DNA from: Eucalyptus grandis
Lineage: Eukaryota > Streptophyta > Magnoliopsida > Myrtales > Myrtaceae
Length of the DNA: 64,000 bases
Reading direction: 5' to 3'
NCBI RefSeq assembly: GCF_016545825.1
Contig: NC_052619.1
Span: 36,309,803 to 36,373,802 of the forward strand
Below the pieces are notes generated by a model. That model searched no databases. It was not told where the DNA came from and saw nothing but the letters and a program-made list of their open reading frames with translations. Below are positions 12,684 through 24,211 of the stretch, one piece after another. Every line of letters starts with the position of its first letter. Position 1 is the stretch's first letter. The position numbers and the translations under genes were made by a program.

Positions 12684-13429
12684 GGGAAAATTATCTTATT
12701 ATATTTGTGCGAATTCAATCATAAATTTTCTAATTATGACAATTTAGCCTTAATTTTTTTAATAATTCACCAATGTAATCTATCCATCCAATTTTTGGTA
12801 GAAATTAATATTATGGATGCCAAACATCCTAATGTGGAGCGAATGAGGCTAATGTGATTTTTTCTGAAAATTTTGAATTTTTTTTCTTTCTATTGTTAAG
12901 GGCTTAAAAAAGGCCATCAGCCATCAGCCAAAAACTGTGAAGCTCTTGCTAGGCACTAGGTGAGGCTTGCAGCCCTCACTTGTGGCAAACATGGGCTGCA
13001 TCCCTTGCCCAAGTGTAAGCAAGGGTCACCTCCGTCACCCAGCTCTAAGGAAGGGCTCCTGGTCCTCATTAGCCACAGGGCATAAATCGCAGCCCTCACC
13101 AAGTGGCTAGTGAGAGCCTAACCCTTGCTAGCTACTAGTAAGGGCTTCATAGTTACCGGCTGTTTTATATCAACATTTAACAATCATAGAAAAAAAAGAA
13201 AAAAAATGATTCATAAAAATAAAATTAAAAAATTAAAAACTTTCAAAAAATTTCCACATTAGTGTCAATAGGACAGTTAATGTCCACGCCATCAATTTTT
13301 GGCTAAAATTGGTCAGATGCATTAATAAATTGTTAAAAGATTTGGGATTAAATTAGTCAAATTAAAATAATTTCATAATTGAATTGACATGAATACAGTA
13401 GTTATAGGACTTTATTATATATTTCTCTA
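12684..13429. mobile_element. GGGAAAA-ended inverted-repeat element with GC-rich core (copy B)
   Basis: It begins GGGAAAATTATCTTATTATA and ends near TATATTTCTCTA. Arms contain AATTCAATCATAAATTTTC and its inverted form. The core at about 12899-13150 carries GCAGCCCTCAC and GAGAGCCTAACCCTTGC. The equivalent in copy A is 7518-8094. The right end abuts the next insertion, so the boundary is approximate. Confidence 0.55.
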
Positions 13430-14374
13430 GGACAAATTTCAAATAAAAATCTGAAGTACTTTTATTTTCTCAAATAAGGGTTTGAAGTGCATTTATTTTC
13501 TCAAATAATGGCCTAAAGTGATTATGATTGTTTCAAATAAGGGTTTAACTTTGCTGGCTCGCCGGCTAGTTAAACATTTTGGCTGATCAAAGATATTTTC
13601 ATCCAAATACAATATAAATTTAAATCAAATTAGATTTAATTAAAAAAACAAATACATAGGTGGGAGACTCCCTCCCGCCCATGGTTGCCACCTCATCGCC
13701 GATGGGGTGGTGGCAATGGCTGGCGGAGTTGCTGGCACCCAAGCAAGGGCCAACCACCCACGTCGATTAGAGGTGAAGGCCAGCGAGCCCTCGCCAGAGA
13801 TAGGATAGGGCTATGACCCTCTTTTAGATCTAGGCACGAGCACTACCTAAGGGTCGCTAGGCCTACGTGAGGGTTGGCGACTATTGCCCAGGCCAGGGCG
13901 AGGGCGAGTGACCCTTGCCCAGATCTAATAAAAGGTCGTCGCCCTCTCCCATCTCTAGCGAGGGCCTATTGGCCCTTGCCTAGGCACCAACAACTCCAAC
14001 GACCATCGTCACTGCCCCACCAACAATGGGGTGGCGGCCATAGACACAAGGATGCCCTCCTTCCCATGTGTTCTTATTTTCTTTTTCTTTTTCTTTTTCT
14101 TTTTCTTTTTTAATTTGTAAAGGGAATACAGAAAAAAAAAAAAGGAAAATAATAAAAATATTTAAAAGACAAAATTGCCCTTCATCAAACAATGAGTTCA
14201 AATTCTTATTTAAAATTGATATAGTCACTTTAGACCCTTATTTAAAAGATAATTCACTTCAGGTCTTTATCTGAGAAATTGATGACACTTTAAGCTGTTA
14301 TTTAAAATAATGTCTATTTTATGTCATTATTTGTGAAAATGAAAATATTTCATATCCTTATTTAGAATTTTCTC
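13430..14374. mobile_element. Inverted-repeat element with GC-rich core, 945 bp, 9-bp target site
   Basis: The left end GGACAAATTTCAAATAAAAA matches the reversed right end GAGAAAATTCTAAATAAGG, and both arms repeat TTTTCTCAAATAA-like words several times. Candidate target duplications are ATTTCTCTA (13421-13429) and TTTTCTATA (14375-14383), 7 of 9. Copy A has the single unoccupied ATTTCTCTA at 8086-8094, which fixes the boundaries. The core at about 13672-14045 is GC-rich with GAGCCCTCGCC and GCGAGGGCGAG and is followed by a (TTTTTC)n tract. Confidence 0.8.
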
Positions 14375-15975
14375 TTTTCTATATAAAAAATTCAATTCTC
14401 AGACTATTTTGGGGGCCCCAAAGCAACCACCAAAGTTTTGCAGGTCTTCGATCAATCGACATCAATGAACACTCGATGAATCCTTTCTTAGACGTACGCT
14501 TCCCCTTCTCATTTGTTTGATCATATGAAAACACATCGTTGACAGCCCAAATTCATAAAGGAGCAACCATTGATAAGTCACGAAAGGAATGTGAACAGAC
14601 ATTTCGATTCTTTCTCAAACCCGCCTCATCCCAGTGATAAAAAGGGCTTCCTTGAAGCCTCCAAGAACATTCATGGCGCTTGAGCCCTCTCTTGCGGGGT
14701 AGGTGAAGCATGATGCAAAGTGAATCAAGCCCTCATTCTCTAATTAGTTAGACAATTTGTCCTGCAATATTGTTGCACCGGTTTTGTTGAATGAAATAAA
14801 AGAGTAAATGACACAAATAATCTTAACTTTTAATTTGTCAAATAAGGTTTATGAAATATTGATGAACAGTAAGTTTAGTCCCCGAATTATGTGAAAATGT
14901 TTCATATATTTCCATTAATTCAAGTTGATGGAATATGCCAGTGTGCTTTCATCAGTTAAATTTGAATGGTAGAAAAAAAAAAAGAAAAAAGAGTTACACA
15001 TGGATTATTCACATAAGATATTCATTTCAATTTAGAATACAATAATCCATATCATCAAATAATGGTAGACATGTTAACGACTTAATTTTTTGAACTTGTT
15101 GACTCATCGGTTTTTAAAATATAACTTAGCATATATTAATTCTCGTCATCAAATAATGTCTATTCTATTGCTTGAGCAACAAAAATGATGACATTAAACA
15201 TTGATCAATAGTTTAAGAACTACATTTGATAAATTAAAAGTCCATTATATTACAAATTAAACTAAAGTTTAGATATTATTTGTGTCATTATTCTAAATTA
15301 AACCATCTAATTCTATTGATCATGTCATTTATCATTGACTTTATCGAAAAAAAGTTCTCTTTCTGGGCCCAAGACTATTATGTCTCTTGTTAGCGCCCCG
15401 AATGGCCCACTACCATTAATCATGAAATGCAGGAAATGAATCCAATCAATTCATTGATGGTCCACCCGTCTGATAGGAGGACCCCACTGAAAACTCATTG
15501 GAGATTTGGTCCTCCCATCGAATATCTTCCATTCGAAGAAAAGATAAGCAACCTCAAAATTAATTACATATAGAATTCTATAGTCAAAGATGCATGGTAA
15601 GATATTTCTATATATTAACCGGATATTCAGGATTTTATCGGTACTCGATCGATCCCATCATATACAGTAGTCCCCTCTAGCACGCATACCAAATAATAAA
15701 TGGAAGATAGATGCTTGTACTCCAAAAGGTAATCTCGAGAAAATGATCTACTTTTTGGTAAATGAATTCCTTGGTCCAAGGCTTTTCGTGTGATTGTTTA
15801 CCGGCTCTTTTTGTTTTGAAAAAAATAATGAATGACTTGCAAAATATATTTTTTATAGTAATCGCATGTACTGCTTATAAAAAAAAAATGAATTGAAAAT
15901 ATTATTTTCTTGGATTCCTTCCTTGTCTAATCTAACCCCACCGCCACCTTATGGTAGACATAATTCAAAGTTTGG

Positions 15976-16634
15976 TCACTTAGATTCATCTACTTCAGGT
16001 GCAAGACAAAGTACACGTTCACTCGGAGACAAGAAATCAAAATCGGCAGGACAAAGATGAAAGGACAATGTGCTTGTCGATTGAAAGATGCTACGGACAA
16101 CATCATTAAGCAGAAACGAAGAGCACAGCGTTACGCGATACGTATGAACTCCATTGTCGTGATTTTGAAGTGAGCCTGCAATTTTCAGCCTGTAACTTCT
16201 AATGCAATTCGGCCACAAGTTGTTGCGGGTCGTGATTTTGAAGTGAGCCTGCAATTTTCAGCCTCTAAATTCTAATGCAATTCGGCCACAAGTTGTTGTG
16301 GATAGGCAGTCGCTGTTGCGCCTTGCCATCCACGATAATCCGCTCTAAAACGGGACCACCATCGCCCCCTAATGGAAAATTCCAACAAAGCAAGAAGACA
16401 CTGACCCATCACTGGACGGAGTTCGAAACTTCAAAAATTTCCAAGATGGTTTTCTCGTTCTTTCCATCGCTGCTGCGCTCCAAAAATGGCATTTTACATA
16501 GTCAGCTCTTCGCTTGTGAATGTGATGTAGCTAAAGGTAATAAATTCGTGCAATCGACAGTGTTTCGACTTGGTGGGGATATCAATTTCGAGTAAGGCAA
16601 TGTCGTCTTGGTTTAGACTTCTCTCATCCGGAAC
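15976..16634 (-). pseudogene. Decayed coding-like fragment, family not recognised (copy B)
   Basis: Minus-strand counterpart of the 10198-10706 fragment, keeping TPSSDG, GDGGPVLE, NNLWPNC and HDNGVHTYR segments, but the frame is broken by a 73-bp tandem duplication (16156-16301). Function unknown. Confidence 0.3.
16156..16301. repeat. 73-bp tandem duplication in copy B
   Basis: GTCGTGATTTTGAAGTGAGC through CACAAGTTGTTG occurs at 16156 and again at 16229. Copy A has a single version near 10318, so the duplication arose after the copies separated. Confidence 0.85.
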
Positions 16635-17131
16635 ACCGCCTTCTTTCATATATACAAGAGAGCAGATAAAGTTGTGGACCAGGTCAATATTGCTGCCGCT
16701 CATGTCTAGATTCATGTCTCGCACATCATTGAATATTATGTAAAAGGTCCAGTGATGAAAAACCTGATGTCTTGACTTTTCAAACTATACCTAAAACAAG
16801 CATTCAAGGTTCTGTAGAGTCGGAGACATCATCGTTGAACCAGTCTAGCCGCTCTTTATGGGTCAAGAATGTACAATGTCCGACACAACAAGAAGGGGTG
16901 GAAATATCTTGCCTTGAACAACTTTATCTTCCCAATCATACGTGTCGACACTCATCTTGTACTTGTCGTGTTCCATATGAGAAGATTAACATTCAAAGAG
17001 CTTCCAAATTTCTTTCCAAACAAACCGACAAGAGGGTTGAAAATAATGCCCAAAAGGACTGAAGAAAAGGGTACTCGGAAAACAGAGAAGTCGATCTCAT
17101 CAAACTTTATACACCGCATTTTGCTTGTAGA
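16635..17131. other. Spacer between segmental duplication and dnaJ gene
   Basis: Short open frames exist on both strands but none matches a family I recognise. No repeat structure is obvious. Confidence 0.4.
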
Positions 17132-17137
17132 TTTATT
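17132..17137 (-). terminator. Likely poly(A) signal of the dnaJ 20-like gene
   Basis: AATAAA on the minus strand, about 175 bases beyond the stop codon at 17313, in an AT-rich 3' region. Confidence 0.5.
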
Positions 17138-17312
17138 GTGAACAATCAACACCATAAACTATACATTTCTCGCCTTTAAGTGACTGCTCGATAAGCATCT
17201 CACTCTACTAGTTTCTCTCGTTCAATTAAGAGCATATGCTCACTGAGCAGTGCCTTAGAAATCCTCTATTAAACCAGCAGCTATATATGTACATGACTAA
17301 ACACGAATCAAT

Positions 17313-19131
17313 TTACGAGTTCTCTGACGATTCCTCCATTTGTTTGCGCATCCGTGCACCCCAAGACATGTTTCCTCTGGAATCTTTGTGAGCGCTTCTC
17401 CTCTTCAAACCCGAGAGCTGCACCTGCCAACGGCTCTTCCATTCGCTTTTATCCTCTAAGTCCTGAATCACATCAAACCCAGGAGAGCATAATGAACACA
17501 TAAGATGTACTTGGCCAAAAAAGAAAAACAGACAAGTGATATAAATGCACCAATTCCAACAACTCTCCCAAATTTTCTATTGAATTCAAGAATAATCAGT
17601 TCATTTCGAAATCTGAATACAAAAGGGAGCAAATGTTATGGTTGGGCAACATCAGTCACCTCCATCCGAACCAAGCAGCAGAATCCCAGAATATCAGAGA
17701 AGACGTGTCCTATCAATGGTCTAACTCCAGCCAAAGAAAAAGCAGACACTGGGTCAACTCTACTAGCTAAGCCTGCCACTGGCTCTTTCATTTGCTTCTG
17801 ACCTCTAAGTCCTAAATGTAGATCAAAGCCAGGAGAGCACAATGAACACACAAGTGCTGTACTAGGCAAATAGAACAGACAAGGCCTTTGATGAAACTCT
17901 TCCACCAACGAAAATAATTACTTCAAGTTTTTGGTTAAATTAATGAAGAACAAGCAGTTCATTTAAAAACCAAGTTAAACAGAGCCATTTTTGAGTTACG
18001 GGACATCAGTCGTATCCATATGCCCAATTTCGATCGGTAAAATCATAGAACATCAGACAAATGTATTATATCAGAGTTTTAGAGAACAAACTATGTATAT
18101 TGATCATTATGTTTTCTATCAAAAGACAAAACATGACACTCAGTCAGAGAGAAACAAATTGTTCTAGATGATGACAGGATCATAAGTAATACAGGAACTG
18201 AGCTCACATAAACTTCATCCGCAAATCTTTCTAATTCTCATTATCAAATTGCAAGAACTGCTCTCTAGACTCAAGTCCAATCTAATCCAATCCACGGATT
18301 CATTCAAAAGTTTCATGCACCAATAATGCAACAAGCAAGTAACGCTTGACCAATAATTACTACGAAAGAGCCAACGAATTCAACCAAGAACAGGGACAAG
18401 GAGAAAATTCTCAGCAGTTCAATCACGACCCAGAACACTTCCCCAGCTGAAATCAAGAATCGTGAAGAGCCCAAATCAGTGAAAGAATCGATTTGCTTGA
18501 ACAAAATCGAACAAACCCCAAATCGAATCAAGAAAAATCATCAGCACCCAATTCACCAAACCCAATCAAAAGGACACCAATCCACCCCCAACAACAACAT
18601 GCCAAACCTCTAAAAACAAGAAACACAAGCTAATACCAAGATCACCGCGTCCCATTTCCACATTACCTCATCACCCCGATAGGGCCTGCGAGCGGAGAAC
18701 GCCAAGTGAATCCCCCTGGCCAGGTCCCTGTCGTACACGGCCCTCCTGCGCGGGTCCGACAGCGTCTCGTAGGCCTCCTGGACCCGGATGAACCGCTGGG
18801 TGTACTCCTCGACGCGGCCCGGCGGGGAGACGTCCGGGTGGTACTTGCGCGCGAGCTGCTTGTACGCCTGCTTGATCTCGGGCAGCGTCCCCGACTCGGG
18901 TATCCCCAGGAGGTCGTAGAAGCTCGCCTCCGCCGCCGAGCACCGGGCGGCGTCCGCCACGGCCCCGTCGTCGATCCGGCCGGCCGCGCACCGGACGGCC
19001 CCGAACCGCACCCGGGTCGGCAAGAACGCCCGGTGGCCGTGGGTGCGGGCCGACGGAAAGGGCGGAGGAGGAGGAGGGAGGCAGAGGCGAGACGGGTCGC
19101 CTCCGGGCAGGGCTACGCCATAGCAACGCAT
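17313..19131 (-). CDS. J20: Chloroplast J-domain chaperone, dnaJ 20-like
   Basis: Two exons: 19131-18667 (155 codons) and 17462-17313 (50 codons with stop), giving 204 residues. The donor is GATGAG|GTAATG and the acceptor GATTCAG|GACTTAG; the junction is phase 0. Residues 1-about 70 are rich in Pro, Arg and Ala like a plastid transit peptide. The J domain spans about 71-136, with HPD at 98-100 (KYHPDVS). The C-terminal block LSGLKRRS...KDSRGNMSWGARMRKQ is typical of dnaJ 20. Arabidopsis J20 delivers inactive DXS, the first enzyme of the plastid isoprenoid pathway, to Hsp70 (family knowledge). I chose MRCYGV as start because related proteins begin MRCY; an in-frame ATG 22 codons upstream (19197) is possible. 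Exon 1 is very GC-rich compared with its surroundings. The 1.2-kb intron contains a broken copy of exon 2. Confidence 0.9.
17380..18060. repeat. Tandem duplication of exon 2 and adjoining intron in the dnaJ gene
   Basis: CTCTAAGTCCTGAATC at 17453 recurs as CTCTAAGTCCTAAATG at 17803, and GAGAGCATAATGAACACA at 17483 recurs as GAGAGCACAATGAACACA at 17833. The similarity continues through TCAGTTCATTT (17600) versus GCAGTTCATTT (17952) and CATCAGTC. The period is about 350 bp. The copies have diverged by substitutions and small gaps. Confidence 0.85.
17662..17811 (-). pseudogene. Decayed duplicate of dnaJ exon 2 inside the intron
   Basis: A minus-strand copy of exon 2 still has an AG acceptor before its first base (17811) and the same opening codons GACTTAGAG. 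The conserved tryptophan of the SEWKSRW block is changed to TGA at 17788-17790, so inclusion would stop translation eight codons in, just after the J domain. The remainder is only weakly similar to exon 2. End coordinate assumes the original exon length. Confidence 0.75.
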
Positions 19132-19238
19132 GGCTTTTCTCAACTTCCAAGAACGAAACAAAGATGGGTTCTTTTCCTCTTTCCTCCTGTTTTCCAAGGA
19201 CGAATTTTCTTGACGGCTGCCGGATCTGATCTTTGGGA

Positions 19239-19245
19239 TTTTATA
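19239..19245 (-). promoter_or_regulatory. TATA box of the dnaJ 20-like gene
   Basis: TATAAAA on the minus strand, 108 bases upstream of the chosen ATG, predicts a transcription start near 19210 and an 80-base leader. In the distal duplicate the same site reads CTAGAAAA, so only the gene-proximal unit keeps it. Confidence 0.6.
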
Positions 19246-19471
19246 GGAATGGTGTCTGCGTGGGGGTGATTGGATCCGGAAAGGGGGGGGTGGGGAGGAT
19301 TGAGGCCTGGACAGTCACCATAAAAGCGGTTTCTTTTTAATGTTCCTTTTTTCTCCCTTCTTTTCTTTTCGTTTCTTTTCTTCATTTTTCCCATGTTTTT
19401 CTCCATCTTCTTTCTCCATTGATTTTGGCGATTTTCCAATTTCGATATTTTTTGATTTTCTTGCCCTATGG

Positions 19472-19477
19472 CACGTG
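19472..19477 (-). promoter_or_regulatory. G-box (CACGTG) in the dnaJ upstream region
   Basis: A palindromic CACGTG lies about 340 bases upstream of the ATG and is kept in the duplicate at 20956-20961. G-boxes are bound by plant bHLH and bZIP factors, including light-signalling ones; a role here is inferred only from position and conservation. Confidence 0.4.
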
Positions 19478-22176
19478 CTTAGTTGGCTCCTCCCCCACCG
19501 AAAAAAGTTAAAATACAAAAATAGAGTAGCGTATTATCAACTATTATCGTGTCACATCTCCTCATATATTTTGAGGTTATATGAGATTAATCATCGATAA
19601 TTCAAGTACATAATGGTATGTGGCTAAAGAATTCAAGACACATTCCATGCTTGACATTTGCAGCCTTGGCTATAACGCCACTACAGTAGCTTCTTTCGCT
19701 GGCATGATAAGATTGATAACCCATTCTATATCCGTACAGCTTTTATGAGAAAACGTGCTAAATTTGAGGTTGGACAAACTTTAGCTCCCTACACAACGGT
19801 CCAAACATAGAGGACACAACGGTCCAAACATAGAGGACATGAAATTAGAAACGTAGTGTATACGCATCTTACATGAGAATGGGAAAGTGATTCATTCATA
19901 CATTAGCATTAATTCGAAAGGGGGAAGTAAAAGAGAAATGGATGAATAGGAATAATAAAATCCGTCATTTAAACAAAACTTATAATATTCTATAAATACC
20001 TTAATGCATATGGTCTAATCAATCTAAGTCAATCTCCAACTTACATCCCTCCAACAAAAGATGACCATCGATCCCAATCCAATCAAGAAACTGGACTAGA
20101 CAGGAATTGAAGACAAGAATCGAACTAGTCAATCCTACGTGGTTCACGCAAGAATCGATCCAATTCTTGATTCCAAATTTTTGGAATCAAGAATAATTGG
20201 TTCGGTTTTTGGTTCCTAGAGAGGAACAAGATCAATTGGAACGAATTGACAAGAACTAGTCTAAAGCATAATTCTATTTTTATTTATTATTTAGCAAGGG
20301 AAAAAAGTATAAATTTATTTGCGGGAGTAGTCTCTTCTTTTACTAGTAAATTCCTTTTTATTAGTAATTTCATCATATATTTGAATAGCTTTCAATATCT
20401 TTAGGCATTTTTTAGGGAAAAAAACACGGGCGGTTCTTGAGACAATCTAAGCACCTATTTTTGGGATCAGCTGATCGATGTGGTCCAATTGAGTATGGAT
20501 AAGATTAGGGTCGGTCCCCTATTCTAGAGTGAGAACTAACCCACCCTAGAGCTAATCACCCCTAATTCCAATTTAGATTTTTAAATGCAAGGAGTGATCT
20601 AGATTGATAACTTTAGACTTGCAATTTTATAATGATGTGATCATGCAAATATTGTGATTAATAGTTGTGCAAGTCGCTTGCAAATGTAGACTAGTCAATA
20701 TACATGAAAACTGTAATCTTTGGGATTTTCTAGGAATGGCATCTGCGCGTGTGATTGGACACGGAAGGTGGAGGGGGGATGGTGGGGGAGGAGGATTGAG
20801 GCCTGGACAGTCACTATAAAAGCGGTTTCTTTAATTTTCCATTTTTCTCCCTTATTTTCTTTTCTTCATTTTTCTCATGTTTTTCTTCATCTTCTTTTTC
20901 CATTGATTATGGCGACTTTCCAATTTCAATATTGTTTGATTTTCTTGCCCTATGACACGTGCTTAGTTGGCTCCTCCCCACTAAAAAAAATTAAAATACA
21001 AAAATAGGGTAGTGTATTATCAACTATTATCATGTCACATCCCCTCCTATAGTTTGAGATTACATGAGACTGATCATTGATAGTTCAAGCACCGAACGGT
21101 ATGGGGCTAGAGAATTGAAGACACATTCCATGCTTGACATTTGCAGCCTTGGCTATAACACCACTACAATAGCCTCATTCACTAGCACGATAAGATCGAT
21201 AATCCATTCTATATCCGTACAGCTTTTATGAGATGTCGTGCTAAATTTGAGGTTGGACAAACTTTAGCTCCCTACACAATGGTCCAAACATAGAGGACAT
21301 GAAATTAGAAACGTAGTGTATACGCATCTCACATGAGAATGGGAAAGTGATTCATTCGTACATTAGCATTAATTCGAAAAGGGGGAAGTAAAGAGAAATG
21401 GATGAATAGGAATAATAAAATCCGTCATTTAAACAAAACTTATAATATTCTATAAATACCTTAATGCATCTGGTCTAATCAATCTAAGTCAATCTCCAAC
21501 TTACATCCCTCCAACAAAAGATGACCATCGATCCCAATCCAATCAAGAAACTGGACTAGACAGGAATTGAAGATAGGAATCGAACTAGTCAATCCTATGT
21601 GGTTCACGCAAGAATCGATCCAATTCTTGATTCCAAATTTTTGGAATCAAGAATAATCGGTTCGGTTTTTGGTTCTTGGAGAGGAACAAGATCAATTGGA
21701 ATGAATTGACAAGAACTAGTCCAAAGCATAATTCTATTTTTTTATTTATTATTTAGCAAGGGCAAAAAGTATAAATTTATTTGCAGGAGTGGTCTCTTCT
21801 TTTACTAGTAAATTCCTTATTATTAGTAATTTCATCATATATTTGAATAGCTGTCAATATATTTAGGCATTTTTTAGGGGAAAAAACATAGGTGGTTCTT
21901 GAGACAATCTAAGCACATTTTTTTGGGATCGGCTTATCTGATGTGGTTCAATCAAGTGTGGATAAGATAAGGGTCGGTTCCCTATTCTAGAGTGAGACCT
22001 AACCCACCCTAGAACTAATCATCCCTAGTTCCAACTTAGATTTTCAAATGCGAGGAGTGATCTAGATTGATAACTTTAGACTTGCAATTTTATATGATGT
22101 GATCATGCAAATATTGTGATTAATAGTTGTGCAAATCGCTGGCAGATGTAGACTAGTCAATATGCATGAAAACTGT

Positions 22177-23791
22177 CTCGAACATTAGTAACCAAATAAA
22201 AAATATTTTTGGACTAAGGAAAACAGACATACAGAAAGTTTTCTTTAATTTTTGTTCTTTTGCGAATTTTTGCTAATTTTTTTTGCAAATGAAATTTTGT
22301 CCAAGAAAATTATTGGTTGAAATAATTGCACGTCTAACTTTTTTCATTGTGCCGGTTCAAGGTGGACAAAACATAATTCAGTGAAGGATATAAATAATTT
22401 TGACAACTTGTCTTAAAAGTTAAAAACGTAGAGGAATGGCACATCCATTACCTTAAAATATGTGTTCCTCATATGCGTACTTTCTGGGCTCCTCTCTTTT
22501 GCTTTTTTATTATTTTTTTCTTAGACAAGAGTACAATCGATAATCCTCCCTCTTGTTCTCCCCTATGAGACCTTAATGCATCTTTATATTCCACCTTCAA
22601 GGTCGGATGCACGTATGAATAGCGCTTGCATTGGATGTCTAGAACTGAAAGAAGCAATCAATAATAGCTAGTTGACACATAACTCAATTACTAATCTTTT
22701 AAATGAAAGTAGGTTCAATTGGATATATTGATGGACTTGAATTAGGGCTCTCTCTTGGTGATCTTCATAGATTAAGGTATGCTTGTCTAAATAAGTGATG
22801 ATAGAGTTGTTTGATTGATGGACCCCTCCTAATATGTACCAATTCAGTGAATATTTTGAGGGAGGAATCTCTTGATCAACGCAAATCCTGGTACGTGGAT
22901 GTTGGGGTCTAGCTATATGGTTCCAAGGGAAGCCTTCATGTTTGGTTCTAGCAAAAGAGACTGAGGGCAAAAGTGGGTATTGTGATTGTGCGGTGCCTTC
23001 AACACAACAATGTAGAGATTTTAGTTGAGATAGGTGTTGATGCAGAGGGAAACTTGGATTCAAGGGGAGAACATTCAAGAGTCATGTGATAAGGGAGAAT
23101 TGATGAAGTGGACGTGTGCTGGGTGATAATAAAAGTCTCACATCTCAAATTTCATGTGAGACATAACTATCGATAATGCCTAATTTGTCTATAACTCAAT
23201 GGCTTAACTATTATGTGAATGTGAGTGATGAGCTCAAGTTATAGGCTTCCTCTTTGGATCTCCTTATTATGAATGTATTAGTATCTTGCAAAGCTTCTCC
23301 CAGCAGAGGTATTGGAATCAACGGTTGATTAGTGGCTGCAACGTGTCTCGCTATCTTGAACTCAGCAATGAACCTCACGTGTCTTTACGGTTGTCAATTG
23401 CCGTTTGCCATTATGGTTCCAAGAGGAGATTGCTTGTGGAAGGAGTGATTGTATCGATTGGCGACGAGTGAAGATTCAGATTCAGTTTGTTTGTTCAAAA
23501 GAATATCGGACTTGGATTGAGGAGGAGCTAGAGCAATGTGGTGGAGACTCACACATGAGGGGGAGAGCATTAAAGGCACGAAGCAGTGATTCGAAAGAAA
23601 GAGTCCCACTTGAATGTCTTGAGAAAGAGAAGCAACTGATAATACATAGTTGTCTCATAATTTAACCACTTTTGTTTTTGAGTGAATGTCGGTCAAATTA
23701 AATATATTCATGAGCCTAAATTTGAGCTTTTTATTAAATCTCTTTAGGTGAAGGTGTTGGGTTATACAAGGCTTTGCAATATTTTATTATA
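22177..23791. other. Intergenic DNA with unrecognised short open frames
   Basis: A minus-strand frame of 136 codons (22668-23078) and overlapping frames near 23286-23665 have balanced composition but match no family I know. Nothing supports calling them genes. Confidence 0.35.
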
Positions 23792-24211
23792 TGGTTAATA
23801 ACCTGAAAACCCCAAACTAGTATACATATAACATATTTACCTCAAATCGACATACTTGTAACAAATTTACCCTCTATTAGTTTCCGTTAAATTTTATTGT
23901 CAAATTACTATGTTAAATGACACGTGACAATTGACTAGTGTATCGGTTTGAGATTTTACTCTCCATTTATCATAGTTATATAATTTTTGTAATTTTTTGT
24001 GATATTAATCCAATTTAACAGATTTTTAGTGGTCAAATAAATTAATCTAGGGTAAATTTGTCACAAACATATTAATTTGAGATTTATTATGGTCAGTCAG
24101 GGTAAATTTGTCACGGGTGTACCGATTTGGGGTTTGTCATGGTTAAAAAATTAGTTTTTGATAAATTTATCATACATGCCATTGGTTTGAAATTTTTTAG
24201 AATATTAACCC
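23792..24211. mobile_element. Foldback MITE, 9-bp target-site family, copy 3
   Basis: It starts TGGTTAATAACCTGAAAAC and its reversed right end is GGGTTAATATTCTAAAAAAT. Perfect 9-bp target duplications TTTATTATA flank it at 23783-23791 and 24212-24220. Internally the arms repeat GGTAAATTTGTCAC-like words in inverted and direct order. Confidence 0.85.

Larger units (their letters stand above)
11145..16634. repeat. Segmental duplication, copy B
   Basis: Direct-orientation partner of 6250-10706. It is about 1 kb longer, mostly because of the hAT-like insertion at 11664-12378 and the inverted-repeat insertion at 13430-14374. Homology ends near 16634, after which the copies diverge completely. Confidence 0.9.
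19229..22176. repeat. 1.5-kb tandem duplication covering the dnaJ promoter region
   Basis: Unit 1 is 19229-20715 and unit 2 is 20716-22176. Both begin ATCTTTGGGATTTT and end with a CATGAAAACTGT word. Shared landmarks are GGCCTGGACAGTCAC, a CACGTG hexamer, GGTTGGACAAACTTTAGCTC and a hairpin ATTCTTGATTCCAAA/TTTGGAATCAAGAAT. Unit 1 has an extra 23-bp tandem duplication at 19791-19836 that unit 2 lacks. Unit 1 lies directly upstream of the dnaJ 20-like gene on its strand. Similarity is high (my reading suggests few differences per line), so the event is fairly recent. Confidence 0.95.

Noticed and set aside
18671..19269. Long alternative frames on both strands over dnaJ exon 1
   Set aside because: Very GC-rich coding DNA opens other frames; only the J-domain frame has motifs and proper splice sites.
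22668..23078. 136-codon minus-strand frame
   Set aside because: Ordinary composition but no recognisable family, no supporting splice structure and no duplicate showing conservation; described only as an unrecognised frame.
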